In this document: piece by piece, positions 32,632 through 44,226 of the stretch | Position numbering within the stretch: position 1 is the stretch's first letter | Layout: the number at the start of each line of letters is the position of its first letter | Source of the DNA: Pictodentalium vernedei | Taxonomy: Eukaryota; Mollusca; Scaphopoda; Dentaliida; Dentaliidae | Length of the DNA: 64,000 nt | Assembly (NCBI GenBank): GCA_031216915.1 | Contig: CM062294.1 | Coordinates: 35,362,936-35,426,935, forward strand | Direction of reading: 5' to 3' | The notes under the pieces: generated by a model | What the model saw: the letters and a program-made list of their open reading frames with translations, nothing else | Told to the model about the DNA's origin: nothing | Databases searched by the model: none | Position numbers and translations under genes: made by a program

Positions 32632-33902
32632 TTGAGAACGGGTTCATTGCCTGGTAATTTTACAAGGCAGTTTATCCTTCAAAGATCACCACCTGATTAC
32701 GTTCCCAAGAGAATCGAAACCGATGTGAGTGAGAGCGATGATGCAGCTTCGACTACTACCACTGGTAGCGTCACGTCATCCGACGATAAGAGAGATCTGT
32801 TATATGGAATTCGCGAGGATTTGAGCGGTAGCAAATTCGTGGGCAACACTCAAGTGGAAATGGTGGGGGAAATAATTGTCTACGCGATTTAATGCATTTG
32901 AAAGCGTTGTATTTTATTGATGTTTATTTGAGAGTAACTCTAAGTTTCTCATTGTCGGAAATAACTGTTGATGTGATTTAACGCGTTTGAAGTGATGCAT
33001 TATCGAGGTTTAATTTGCAATGTTTTTCTTTTTCTTTCCAACTGGTTTTAGTTATATATATTAAAGACATAAAATTTTATTTATTTAAAAACATAAAAAT
33101 AACCGCATTTAATTTTGAGAATAATAAAATAATCGACGTTACCACACTCCAAAAAGAAATATTAATAATCGAGAGAACAAAAATGTTTTTACACATCAAA
33201 GATTCCAAGCGAAGGGACGAACTCCTCGATGAATATGAACGAGTCAAGAAAAGCATTCGATCCACCGATAGAAGCAGGCGATTGGGAGAGATGGAATTAA
33301 GACAAGAGACCACCAAACTATTCAAACCCGTGACGGAGGTTCAGGAATGAAGCAAGAAGGGAATCGACGAGGAAATGTGACCCATAAAAGAGAGTTCTTT
33401 GAGAACAGGTTCATTGCCTGATAGTTTTACAAGGCAGTTTTCCTTTCAAAGATCTTCACCGGATTACGTTCCCTTGAGAATCGAAACTGATGTGAGAGAG
33501 AGTGATGATACAGCTTCAACTATTACCACTAGTAGAGTCGCGTCATCCGACGATGGTGGTGAGAGAGATCTGTTGTATGGAATTCGCATGGATTCGAACA
33601 GTAGGAAATTCGTGGGCAACACTGAAGTGGAACTGGGTGATAAGGATTTAATCATCGGTCCAAATAGGTATGAAATAACTCCTGGACTGCGCCAATTGTT
33701 CCTTTACGACAAGCCTGGAGATTACACAGATCAGGATTTCGACAATTACGGTGACATTCTGGTTCAGACCCACGCCATGAAGAGGAATAATGACGCCAGA
33801 GAGGCGAGACCCAAGGCTAACAGAGGCTACAAGTGGACAAAGGTGGTGAAACCCATATGGGATATGAATAAGAAATTCGTCGAATTGGTGACGGGAAAAT
33901 GA
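32632..33902 (+). pseudogene. Polinton DUF8207-like protein, duplicated
   Basis: Fossil part. Two related readings: a shorter upstream one (about 32632-32880) and a fuller downstream one (33399-33902, 167 codons). Shared start MRTGSLP and YGIR; the longer copy continues GPNRYEITPGLRQLFLYD and ends RGYKWTKVVKPIWDMNKK. This layout (YGIR...ITPGLxxL...GYKW) is that of DUF8207, a protein of unknown function often found in invertebrate Polintons. The duplication is part of the tandem expansion of the element's left side. The identification rests on recall of the family, not a search. Confidence 0.6.
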
Positions 33903-34227
33903 GTGACAACCATTTTTCTTCTCCGCGATTCCGTCGCTCTGTTTGAGAGATTGAAATTGTTGATGGCTAGTCGACGCGCTGGTAATACTGGAGTGGATAA
34001 TTAGATGGTGAGTATATGCGACGAATTGTTGAGGCAGAAGATCTTGGATAGATGAGATTATAAAAGGCTGATGAACGAATTGAAGGATTGATATATAATA
34101 AGTAGAGAGAACAAAACAAAAATAGATAAATACAAAAATAAGTAAATCTACACTAAAAATAATAAAAGTATTTAAACAAAAAAACGATTTACGAGCAAAA
34201 AAACAAAATACATTATAAAATAAAAAT

Positions 34228-34500
34228 ATGTTGGTGATAAAGAACAGGGGATACGTCAGAACTTACGTTCAAGGCGGTTCTGGTATCATTGATTCTATAA
34301 TGCGAGTGTTCACAAGCGATGCAGGTAGAAAACTCGCATCGACCATGTTTGAGGTCGTTAAGAAGATGGCTTTGGATGCTGGTAAGAAAGCCACTTCCGA
34401 AGCTAGTGGTAGGATCGCTTCGGTGGCTGGCAAGAGGGCAGCAGATGCATTGATCAATAAGTTGATCAGTCCACTGGCAAAGCGAGCTACGTTAGAGTGA
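34228..34500 (+). CDS. Polinton small Gly-Gly protein
   Basis: Fossil part; 90-codon reading. Starts MLVIKNRGY, has VQGGSGIID like an adenoviral-protease cleavage site, then an Ala/Lys-rich amphipathic helix-forming region. Position between the DUF8207-like gene and the ATPase, and its composition, suggest a virion core or capsid-associated peptide similar to adenovirus pVII/pX types. Function is inferred only. Confidence 0.45.
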   Translation: MLVIKNRGYVRTYVQGGSGIIDSIMRVFTSDAGRKLASTMFEVVKKMALDAGKKATSEASGRIASVAGKRAADALINKLISPLAKRATLE

Positions 34501-34702
34501 ATGCTGAAAAGTTGGAAAGATTTTAAGGATGCTGTGGTACCCATACAAGATTTAGCCAAAATGACGAGTGGATCTGGATTGAAGAGAAACCGCAACGGTG
34601 TAATATAAATAAATAATAATAAATATTTATAAACCGAGTTTGAAAAAACATAAAAAAATTAAGTTTGAAAATCTAAAAAAAAAAGAAAAAAGAAAAAAAA
34701 AG

Positions 34703-35410
34703 ATGGACATCAAAGATATGTCTTGGAATGACACTGCGACCAAGAGGTCGAATAACGAGTTCTTTCCCAAGAGCATAAGAGGCTTGATAGTGGGAAAATC
34801 GAATTGTGGAAAGACCAATCTGTTGATGAATCTGTTGTCGCAACCCGGCTGGTTGGATTATGACAGATTATTCGTGTTTGGCAAGAGTCTGTTTCAACCC
34901 GAATACAGATTGCTTCGAGAGTGCCTGGATCGTCGATTGCCCAAGGATGTCATAGCCATAATGTTCGACAGTAGGGAGGAATTCGACAAAAGCAAAGCTT
35001 CTCTTTCAACCATTTTGGACGGTGCGGCAATGGAATTGATGAAGAGAAATGCATCTTCGAACGTCGAGTGTCGATTTTACGAGAAAGCGATCGACGTTCC
35101 GGATCCCAGGGAATTGAAATCGGAAAATAAGAATCTCATAATTTTCGACGATCTGCTTTTGGAGAGACAGAACCGATGCGAATCGTATTACGTTAGGGGT
35201 CGTCACAGCAACGTGGACTGTATCTACCTGTCTCAGAATTATTTTCGACTGCCCAGACAGACGATAAGGGAGAACGCTAATTTCCTGTGTCTCTTTCACC
35301 AGGATCTCAAGAATCTCAATCACATCTATGTAGATCACGGAGATCACGTCACAAACGACATCAGCAGAGAAGAATTCAGGAGATTCTGCAAGAGGGTTTG
35401 GGATGGATGA
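34703..35410 (+). CDS. Polinton packaging ATPase (FtsK/HerA, A32-like)
   Basis: Fossil part; this reading looks whole, about 235 codons from the ATG at 34703 (MDIKDMSWND). Walker A GKSNCGKTN near the N terminus, Walker B LIIFDDLL in the middle, and a sensor-like CIYLSQNYFRLP after it: the arrangement of the A32-type genome-packaging ATPases of Polintons and related viruses. An upstream in-frame ATG at 34640 would add a Lys-rich leader encoded by A-rich leader sequence and is less likely. Downstream comes the penton-like gene. Confidence 0.92.
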   Translation: MDIKDMSWNDTATKRSNNEFFPKSIRGLIVGKSNCGKTNLLMNLLSQPGWLDYDRLFVFGKSLFQPEYRLLRECLDRRLPKDVIAIMFDSREEFDKSKASLSTILDGAAMELMKRNASSNVECRFYEKAIDVPDPRELKSENKNLIIFDDLLLERQNRCESYYVRGRHSNVDCIYLSQNYFRLPRQTIRENANFLCLFHQDLKNLNHIYVDHGDHVTNDISREEFRRFCKRVWDG

Positions 35411-35656
35411 TGTCACAATTTCGTCATAATCGATTTGACTAGCGAATGTAATCACGGAAAATATCGGAGCAGATTCAAAAAGTTTTATGTTTCTGATGAT
35501 AATAAAATAGAGAGCGAAAACAAAAATTATAAAATAATAATAAATCATCAATAATTTAGTTTTAAAAATAAATAAAAAATAATGTTCAAACAAGGAGAAT
35601 ACGGCTGCAAAACAGTCCATTCAAATCGTTGTGAGTGGTGATTCGACTCGATTTCC

Positions 35657-36310
35657 TTGAAATTCGAACCTTTCATCAAATTGAATAGGGAGAAAAGATA
35701 CGAGATGCCGTTGGTGAATCTGGAGACTTATGATTCCTTTCCCAACGTCACCGAAAAGAATAACTCATTCAAGTATTCTGACGGAGTGGATTGGTTGGAG
35801 ATTCGAATTCCCAAAGGAAGTTATGACATAGACGATTTGAACAATTACATTCAGATGCAAATGAAGATGGATGGAAAGGGAAGCAACAAGATCAGACTCG
35901 CTCCCAACCCTAATACCCTACAGATGATGTTGGATTTGGAAGAAAATTTTCGAGTGCATATCAACATGGACGATTCCATCGGCAAGAAGTTGGGATTTGA
36001 TCGAAAGATGTATCAAGACCACGCAGCGTCCAAAAATACGGTCGACATTCTCGCTGTCAACAGTATTCTGGTGAACATGGACATGATTGCTGGAAGCTAC
36101 GTGAATGGTACACGCACAACCGATGACCTATTCCTTCTTTCCGAACATGTCACCGGGTTATAAGATCGTGGAATGAACTCAAAATTTAGTTTATCTACCC
36201 GTGATTTTAGACATGTATAGTCTCAAAACTACGTTGACGGATCAAAATGGTGAGCTGTTAGATCTTCGCGGAGAGAGGGTGACAATACGATTTCACATAA
36301 GAGAAATATA
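35657..36310 (+). pseudogene. Polinton penton-like (minor capsid) protein
   Basis: Fossil part, broken. Readings contain LETYDSFPNVTEKNNSFKYS, WLEIRIPKGSYDIDDLNNYI and SIGKKLGFD, a pattern recurring in invertebrate Polintons next to the ATPase and thought to be a jelly-roll minor capsid or penton-base protein. Assignment is by position and pattern memory. Confidence 0.55.
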
Positions 36311-36431
36311 AAAAAGCAACAAAAAAAAAATTTTGTGTATATATATATATAAATAAGAAAATAAAATAAACGCAATATTAGTTTACAAAAATTATTTAAT
36401 ATATTTAATTATCATTAAACCGAAAAAAAAA

Positions 36432-36980
36432 TTGAACAAAATATATTTTAGAAGAAAAAGAAATATAGTTGAATACGGGGTTAAAAACGTGTACATATCT
36501 GAAGGACAGAGGAAGAAACCTGAGAGAGCCTTAAACCGAGGTGAGACAGTGAGATTCAAATTCACTCACAAAGATCTGGTGAGTGGCGGCTGGGATTCGA
36601 TTGCCTGGACCAGAACTCAAATCAAAAGGATGGAGAAAGTGATTCATGATGGAAGAGGGTTGGCGGTGAGATTGAGTCCCACTCAATTGAGATACAATTT
36701 GAGAATGAAAGGCGGTTTCTTACCGCTATTGGCGGGACTCGCCGCAAAAGCATTGCCCATTCTTGGGAAGACTCTCAGCATGGGAGCTCTCTCGGGACCT
36801 GCGAGTTCGGCAGTTGAGAAATAAATGGGTGGCAGCGGACTGTTTTGAAGAAGGGAGGAGTCGTGTGTCGCGTCAACATAGATGACAGTAAAGGATTGTA
36901 TCTAGAACCTGTGTGAGGTGGCAACCTCTTCGCTGGAAACGGTCTCTACCTGAAGAGAGGACAGGACGTCGAGTGACTTA
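36432..36980 (+). pseudogene. Polinton adenovirus pVI/pX-like protein
   Basis: Fossil part, broken. The main reading ends in LRMKGGFLPLLAGLAAKALP, a Gly-Gly protease-site-like motif followed by a hydrophobic amphipathic helix as in adenoviral pVI/pX precursors. The N-terminal half (YGVKNVYISEGQ..., VRFKFTHKDL) is basic. The membrane-active or core role is inferred. Confidence 0.5.
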
Positions 36981-37245
36981 GTAAGGGTAAAGGTTTTCTG
37001 TTTAGTGAGGATTTACCATTTAAGTAAAAAATTATATATATAAAGTATAAAAAATAATATAATATACAAAGTATAAAAAATAATGTAAAAAAATGGATAA
37101 AAAGAATTGTGTGGGCTTTTTTTTTGGACGATAATGATGAATATCACGGGAAAGAATTGGAAAAAGAAGTGGAAAAACAATTGGACGCTAATGATGGATA
37201 TCTCAGGAAAGAACTGGAAAAAGAAGTGGAAAAAATTGGAATAGA

Positions 37246-37452
37246 TTGTGGAAATTGAAAAGAGGAGGAACGAATCGTTCTTCACCACAACCTTTTATGA
37301 GTGTTGGCAAGAGATGCACCACATTCGTTCATAATTATGATGATGAACAAATGTGTAGTCATAAAAACCCTAATATATCAAAAAGAAAAGAAGAATCAAT
37401 GATGAAATTGGAGAAAAAAAGGAAACGTTATTACAATATATATAAGCGATAG
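37246..37452 (+). other. Polinton short basic reading, unrecognised
   Basis: 68-codon Lys/Arg-rich reading following a patch where GAATTGGAAAAAGAAGTGGA is tandemly repeated (37150-37240). I do not recognise it; it may be chance. An (AAG)n microsatellite follows at about 37455-37505. Confidence 0.25.
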
Positions 37453-37520
37453 TGAAAAAGAAGAAGAAGAAGAAGAAGAAGAAGAAGAAGAAGAAGAAGA
37501 AGAAAAAGGGGGAAAAAAAG

Positions 37521-37564
37521 GTAATGAGATCAAGAGAGATTGAACATCTCTAGATCTCATTACT
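37521..37564. terminator. Candidate bidirectional terminator hairpin 1
   Basis: Hairpin GTAATGAGATCAAGAGAGAT ... ATCTCTAGATCTCATTAC followed by a T run, placed where rightward and leftward readings meet. A related hairpin in inverted orientation lies at 44054-44100, also between convergent genes. Confidence 0.4.
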
Positions 37565-37644
37565 TTTTCTTTTTTTCCTTCTTCTTCACTAATCGATCTT
37601 TCTATTGTTTTTTTTAATATTTCCAAGTCTGTTATTAGCATGTT

Positions 37645-38033
37645 AACGGTCGTCTCTTCTCCTTTTTCACATACGTGTTAAATGTTTATCTTTACTGTTG
37701 CGAGTTCTTTTACTTCGGTCAATGTGCTCTCACCACCCAATTTGTTCACGAGTTTGAGAGAGATTTTTGGATATATGTAATTTCCTCTTGTCGAATTCTC
37801 TATCTTCAGCAATGGCGATATTCTGTAGATCATTTTTGTACTCATAAAACAAATCAAGCGTGGCTTTGTCCAATTTCAAAGGCATGCTATATTTGCCGTA
37901 TTTGTGCTGTAAGCCCTTCGTCTCGACCTCGTTCAATTCGATGGTGTTGTTGTAATTTATAAATTTTACAACCAAGTTTCTTGCACGTTTCGACTCGTTT
38001 CAATTTCAATCTTTTAGGTGTTGTTGTCATGAT
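37645..38033 (-). pseudogene. Polinton leftward reading, unrecognised
   Basis: Fossil part. From an ATG near 38033 (MTTTPKRLKLKR) leftward, readings such as NTIELNEVETKGLQHKYGKY indicate a small basic protein. No family recognised. It is divergent from the polymerase, with about 400 bp of AT-rich sequence between them that could hold both promoters. Confidence 0.35.
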
Positions 38034-38450
38034 CGATTATTTTTTTCTGGTTTTATGAATTATTGCAAATAATATATATTTTTGAATTTTGCGTTTTTGT
38101 GTTAAATAATATTTTTTTTTTCTCTCTGTATATATACAGAAAGTTTTAAATTTAATTTTCTTTAATGTGAAATTTTTTGTAAAAGTTTTTTTCTCTCTAT
38201 AAATATATACAAAAAACTTTAAATTTTAATTTCCTTTATTTTTTTGTCGTATTAATTCAATTTTTTCCACGTTAAGGAAAATAAAAAAAATCGATTAATC
38301 TCACAATTTTTTTTTTTTTGAGGGGAATTAAAAAACATATATATAGAGACTATTTTAAAAACTTTCTTTACAAAAAATTATTGTTTAAACAAAAAATTCA
38401 AAATATATTCTTACAAATAAAGCAAACAAATAAAAAAAAGGAAAAATTTA

Positions 38451-38960
38451 GATAAGTATACCCTACATCAGTTAAACGAGATTTGTAAAGCATTAAAAAT
38501 TCCAAATTACAGATATCATAGAACCAAATCAAAAACAATTAAAGCCATACAGGAGTATCATTCACAAGGTGATGGAAAGAAAAAAATTGAAAGATCGATT
38601 GTGAACAAACTTAAACATTCTCGAATTGCGAAAAAAAATAATCTGATGGCAGTAACACCTAATGATAGAAAATGAAATGTGGTAGTAGTGTAGCATGATC
38701 AAAAACTTAGAGAGATCATATGCGAGGAGTTATGCAAGGAGTTACGAAGTTTGCTTGATGAAAAAGGAAATGAAATACCGATAGCAACGACGTCAAAAAA
38801 AACGTTTCGGTTGCGAAAAATGAGAAGAAAAAGGTGGCAAAGTGAATTGAAATGCCAACGTGAAAAAAAAAAAAACCCTTCCGGTTGTGAAAAATAAGAA
38901 GATGACCAAACAAAAAGCCATCGAAGAACTCCAAGTTTAAAAAAAAATAAAAATAAAAAA
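38451..38960 (+). pseudogene. Polinton SAP/LEM-like readings
   Basis: Fossil part. YTLHQLNEICKALKIPNYRY resembles a SAP-type DNA-binding helix pair. A second reading, LCKELRSLLDEKGNEIPIAT followed by TSKKTFRLRK, resembles a LEM/HeH motif. Such domains are often found ahead of the polymerase in invertebrate Polintons. Whether they belong to the polymerase or a separate gene cannot be decided. Confidence 0.5.
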
Positions 38961-38979
38961 ACGAGTGATGCGGTTCAGA

Positions 38980-41900
38980 ATCGAGACGAACGACATATAT
39001 TGAATGAAATTCAATGAGCAATCATTGAAGGGAAAGGAGAAGAATATGTAGGGCAAATCATCATGAAAGCATTCCAATTGAAGTGCGAGTGCAATCAAAG
39101 GCATTTTAAAACTTTTGATGTGGTTCCCTCGTTCAAGAAAATCGATCTGAAATTGTTCATGGAATGGGTGAAGAAAATAGTATTGGATTTGTTTCATGAA
39201 CACATGGACGTGGGACTAAAAGTGCGATGATACACCATTGCACGATGAATAAAATCGATGCGAACTCTGGGGAGAGCATCATGAGAGATGCATATTTCAG
39301 ATCTGGCGTCCAACCCGTATTTCGAGGTTCAGATTTATCGGACGGTTTTGAAATGATGAAAGACAAGATGTTGACGTCTCTCTCGAATTATCAACATAGA
39401 GGTAGTAATTGGACATTCGAAGAGGTGTTGAATCTCAAAATTCACGTGACCAAAAACGATTCATTGAAAGCGTCTTCCTACGTGGAATTACCGTATTTCT
39501 TAGCTAAAAAACACGCCATGGTCAACGTGAGATATAAAGATGATCAGTGTTTTAAATGGGCAGTGACCTCCACTTTATATCCCATCAAAATCCACCTCAA
39601 GAGAGTTTCTCACTACGAGGAGACTTGTAAAAATCTTGATTGGACCGGAGTGACTTTTCCAACACCGTTAAAAGACATCGAACATTTCAAGGATCAAAAT
39701 CCCAACATAGCGGTGAAGGTCTTGGGATATGACGAGGAAAAACGAACGATCTATCCTCTGAGACAGACTTCATATCTCGAAAGAGAAAAGACAATTATTT
39801 TGTTATTGATTTCAAATGGTGACAATCGTCATTATTGTTGGGTTACAAATCCGAGTCGATTACTGTGGAATCAGAATAGTAAACATAAAGAAAAGATATA
39901 TTTATCTTGCAACTGAATGAACTCATTTCGCAGCAAAAAATCGTTACTGGAACATCAGGAATATTGTAATGAAAATCAAGGCATCGCCATCAAAATGCCG
40001 AAACCCAACACCATCGTGAACTTTCATGATCACAATAAAAGGTTAAAAGTACCATTCATCGTGTACGCCGATTTCGAATACTTCACCATGAAAATGAGTT
40101 CCTGCCAACCCAACGCTCTTCACAGTTACATCAAAAGATATCAAAAACACATGTCTTTGGGCTATTGCATTTACGTGAAATACGCTGTCGACTCGCAACG
40201 CAACATGGGTCTCTTCACCTACACGAAACAGTGCGATGATGAAGACGTGGCTCAAAGATTCATGGAAGAGTTAGAATCGAAAATTCAAATTTTATCCAAC
40301 AAATTTTATCCGGCGAAAATGATCATCACGTGAGATCAGCAGGACGAAAATAACAGAGCCACTGAATGTCACATATGCAGACAATCATTCGACGAGAATT
40401 CGCAGGAAAATAAGAAGGTCAGAGACCATGATCATTACATGGGTCTGTATCATGGTCCAGCCAACAGCAAGTGTAATTTAAGATATCGAGATGCTGCTTT
40501 CTATCTGGTGATATTTCACAATCTCTCGGGTTACGACAGTCATCTGTTCATGAAAAATCTCAGCACCTCCCACGAAGAATTAAACTGCATCATGAACAGT
40601 GAAGAAAGATACATTTCCTTCATGAAATGGAAGGTCTTGGAGAAGAAAAGAGTAATCGATGGAGAGACGTCGGAAGAAGAATTGAAATCCATTCGTAGAC
40701 CCATACGTTTCATCGACAGTTTTAAATTCATGTCAACCGCTCTGGAAAAATTAGTCGATAACATGAGCGAGGATAAATTTAAAATCACGAGCTAACACTT
40801 TGGAGAATGAGTAGACGTCATGTTGAGGAAAGGAGTCTACCCTTGTGATTACATGAACGATCTAAAGAGATTCGATGACACCACGCTACCTTCGAAAGAA
40901 GATTTTTATTCAAAATTATACGAATCCAACATTTCTGACAAGTATTACGAACACGCCAAAAACGTGTGGAAATCGTTCGATATGAAAACCATGAGAGATT
41001 ATCACGATCTCTATCTGAAGACCGACGTTCTGCTCCTGGCAGATGTGTTCGAAAATTTTCGAGACGTCTGTCGTCCAAATTACGATCTGGATCTGGCTTG
41101 GTATTTCACCGCACTCAGCCTAGTGTGGGACGGTCTGTTGAAGACCACCGAAGTCCAATTGGAATTATTATCTGACATGAACATGTTGCTCATGTTCAAA
41201 AAGGCCATGAGAGGTGGCGTCTCGATGATCTCCCACAGATTTCTGAAGCCAACAATCCCTACATGAAAGAATGTTTCAATTCGGAATGACCGAATAAATA
41301 CATACAGTATTGGGACGCTAATAATCTGTATGGTTGGGCCATGAGTCATCCTTTACTGATTGGAAATTTCAAATGGGTGACAGAACCGAAAGAGATGCAA
41401 AAATGGAGAGACTATCCTTGCATTTTAGAAGTCGATTTGAACTATCCAGAAGAGTTACACGACCTGCATAATGATTATCCGCTGGCTCCCAAACGAATGG
41501 AACCGGTTGAACGAGAAGACGAAAAACTCATTCCCAATTTATATAACAAACATAAGTACGTCGTCTACAGTGAAAGTTTGAAACAATGCGTTGATCACAG
41601 GATGAAATTAATCGACATATATCGCGTCGTTTGATTCAACAAAGAGCCTTGGATGAAAAAATACATCAATCTCAACACGAATCTCAGAATTCGAGCTGAG
41701 AACGATTTCGAAAAAGATTTCTTTAAACTCATGAACAACTGCTTGTCCGGTAAATTGATGGAAAACATCAGGAAGAGAACCGACATTCGACTCGTATCGT
41801 CCGAGAAAAGAGCTAAAAAATTAGTGAGGAAACCCAATTACAGACACCAAACCATATTCGACGAAAATCTAGTGGCCGTTCACATGCAAAAGACACACCT

Positions 41901-42290
41901 GAAGTTCGACAAACCCTATTATCTCGGACCGATCATCTTAGATATCAGCAAGTGAATGATGTATGAGTTTCACTACGATTACGTCAAACGAAAATTCGGC
42001 GAGAATGCCAAACTACTGTTCACCGACACGGACAGTTTGGTTTACGAGGTAGAGATGAAAGACATCTACTGAGATATATCTCCAGATGTGGCCACGTGGT
42101 TCGACACGAGCAATTATCCCATCGATCACTCATCCAACATTCAATCGAACGACAACAAGATGTTGGGTAAATTTAAGGATGAGAGCGGCGGTAAACAAAT
42201 CGTCGAGTTAGTGGGTTTGAGACCCAAACTGTATGCTTATCACCTAGAAGGCGAAGAGATCAAGAAGTGCAAAGGAGTTAAAGCGTGCAT
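38980..42290 (+). pseudogene. Polinton protein-primed DNA polymerase B
   Basis: Fossil part, clearly broken in several places. Landmarks in order: the N-terminal domain typical of Polinton polymerases (YVELPYFLAKKHAMVNVRY, CFKWAVTS), exonuclease motif VYADFEYF, FHNLSGYDSHLF, DLYLKTDVLLLADVFENF, motif B-like FKLMNNCLSGKLMENIRKR, and the polymerase Asp motif [12 protein letters not shown] near 42020. This enzyme would have replicated the element from a terminal protein. It is the largest gene of the rightward block. Confidence 0.95.
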
Positions 42291-42510
42291 GGTGAAGAAA
42301 AACGGGAAGAAGAATTATTATTTTGACAGCTACGGAATCTCGCTGGTGAAAGAAATAAAGAACTATTTCGATGAATCGGTGGTTCGTTACAACACGGAAT
42401 GAGTGCAATCGCCGGATCAAGTGTTTTGTAGTCACCTGTGTCTCTACATTCTCAAGAGATGGTCAGAAGGAGATCGGTTTCAAGACATTCTCAATGATTT
42501 ACATTAGAGA
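42290..42510 (+). pseudogene. Polinton adenoviral-type protease remnant
   Basis: Fossil part. Immediately behind the polymerase, KNYYFDSYGISLVKEIKNYF and CSHLCLYILKRWSEG match the C-terminal part of adenovirus-type cysteine proteases (Asp and Cys landmarks). The upstream half of the family is not recognisable here. Confidence 0.75.
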
Positions 42511-42617
42511 GAGATATTTATTATAGTATATTTTTAAAGGTAAAAAATTATTTTAAAAAAACTTAATCAACAAAAATAAAATAAGCGAAAAATAATTCAT
42601 TTTTAAAAAAAACTGCG

Positions 42618-43994
42618 TTGAAATATATTTTTGAAACAAAAACTCAAAACAACATGCTAGTCAATAAATTTGGTAGAAGTGACGATGAAAGTTGCCCCAA
42701 AAAGAAGTTGAAGACGTTCGAAGTTGGTTATGATATCGTCAGCTTGGACAAACGTTACGTTTGGAGATACAAACATCAAGAGGAACCTTTGAACATGAAC
42801 GATAACAAGCTCTACAATCTTCCCGAGCCAGTAGATCTCACAGATGCGGCGACTAAAAAATGTGACGACAGGGGAAATGCAGATTTCGAATGAATCATGA
42901 TAGATAATTACGTGGATAAAGCAATGACAGATGATCTCGATCTGAAATTCAAACGTTTAGTGAACGTTGCGAATCCCATAGATTCCACTGATGCCGTGAC
43001 CAAGAAATACGCGGACGACTCTCATGCACGATTCAGCAAACACCTGTGAGGTAGATACGTTCAGAAAATGATGTAATTGAATGCCAATTCTAACAAGATA
43101 ATGACCGTGGCCACTCCCACGAATCCCAAGGACGTGTCGACAAAACACTACGTAGACCTGGAACAGAGAAAATCTGGCAGACGAGAAATGAAATCAGATC
43201 TGAATGCGGGATTCAACAAGATATTGAATCTGTCAAAGATCGACGACACTGACAAGGACTCCACAACGGTCAACAAGGCCTACGTGGATTCTGGCGTGAT
43301 ACGATCTCAAGAATACATAGAATCGCAAGCGGATGATCTCTACCTGAACAAACAATCCGGCGGAACCATGGAGGGTGGCATCAACATGAACGGTCAGAAT
43401 TTATTCGGTCTCGATCCCGATCCCGAATTCGATTCCAGCGCTGTCAGCAGGCAGTCTATGGATGACAACTCGGTCTGGAGAATGGGCGACATCATGAAAG
43501 ATAAACTAGACATGAGCGGACACACGCTCACGAATCTGCTGGATCCCGTACACACGTTTGATGCCTGCACCCTGATTTCGGTGGTGAAGAAAGTCAAATA
43601 GGCCAGACAATTGATCACCGTGTGGGCCGAGGAGAGTGGCTCATTAGAGGATGGAAAAGCCGAATGGTCTTTCGGAAATAGAGGTAGCGGATCACTGCAC
43701 GCTCAGGTGGGATATCCCATGCCGTTGGGAGGTGAAATCATTCGAATATCTCTGGCTTCCACGGATTTGAATAACAGGGCAGTTGTCAGTCTCATGGTGA
43801 ACGGAGTAAAGAGCGATAAGAGATACAGCGTTGAAAAGGCCGAGAATCAACACTCGAATGACAGCACGTTCGGCACGCCTCTCAGAGTGAACACCAGAGA
43901 CAGGATTAATTTTGTTACGAAAACCAATAATTCCGAAGCCGCCACTTTCGTGGTGATCCTACTGATCGAACTAGATCCTTTGAACAAACAGTGA
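42618..43994 (+). pseudogene. Polinton fibre-like protein
   Basis: Fossil part, broken. Repeated phrases of the type NPKDVSTKHYVD, STTVNKAYVDSG, DLTDAATKKCDD and MNMNGQNLFGL-like turns recall trimeric tail-fibre shaft repeats. The C-terminal reading (LEDGKAEWSFGNRGSG ... FVVILLIELD) looks like a beta-rich head domain. This is consistent with the fibre proteins of adintovirus-like Polintons. Host-attachment role inferred. Confidence 0.65.
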
Positions 43995-44053
43995 ATGTGT
44001 GGAAATAATTAATTAAAAATTATGAGTAATTATTAAAAACAAAAAACATAAAA

Positions 44054-44100
44054 AGTAACGAGATTTAGAAAGATGTTCAATCTCTCTAGATCTCAGTACT
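44054..44100. terminator. Candidate bidirectional terminator hairpin 2
   Basis: Hairpin AGTAACGAGATTTAGAAAGA ... CTCTCTAGATCTCAGTACT followed by a T run, exactly between the rightward fibre-like gene and the leftward capsid gene. It is the inverted counterpart of 37521-37564. Confidence 0.45.
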
Positions 44101-44226
44101 TTTTTTTTTTTTTTGTTTTAATACTTTCTTTACCATTCATTTTTGTATTTTTTTTTTTTTATTTTTTTTATATATTTTTTTTTCTTTCTTTCTTTCTTTT
44201 TTTCTTCACACACACACACACGTCTC

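Larger units (their letters stand above)
30540..33140 (+). repeat. Polinton left subterminal repeats
   Basis: Roughly 95-bp units (TGATTTAACGCATTTGAA, GCATTATCGAGGTTT, TTCTCATTGTCGGAAATAAC) recur near 30890, 30985, 31075, 31740, 32870 and 32960. A longer block containing TTTTAGTTATATATATTAAA and AAAATAACCACATTTAATT occurs three times (about 31140, 32145, 33050). The third lacks the MITE insertions and serves as an empty-site reference. Confidence 0.85.
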
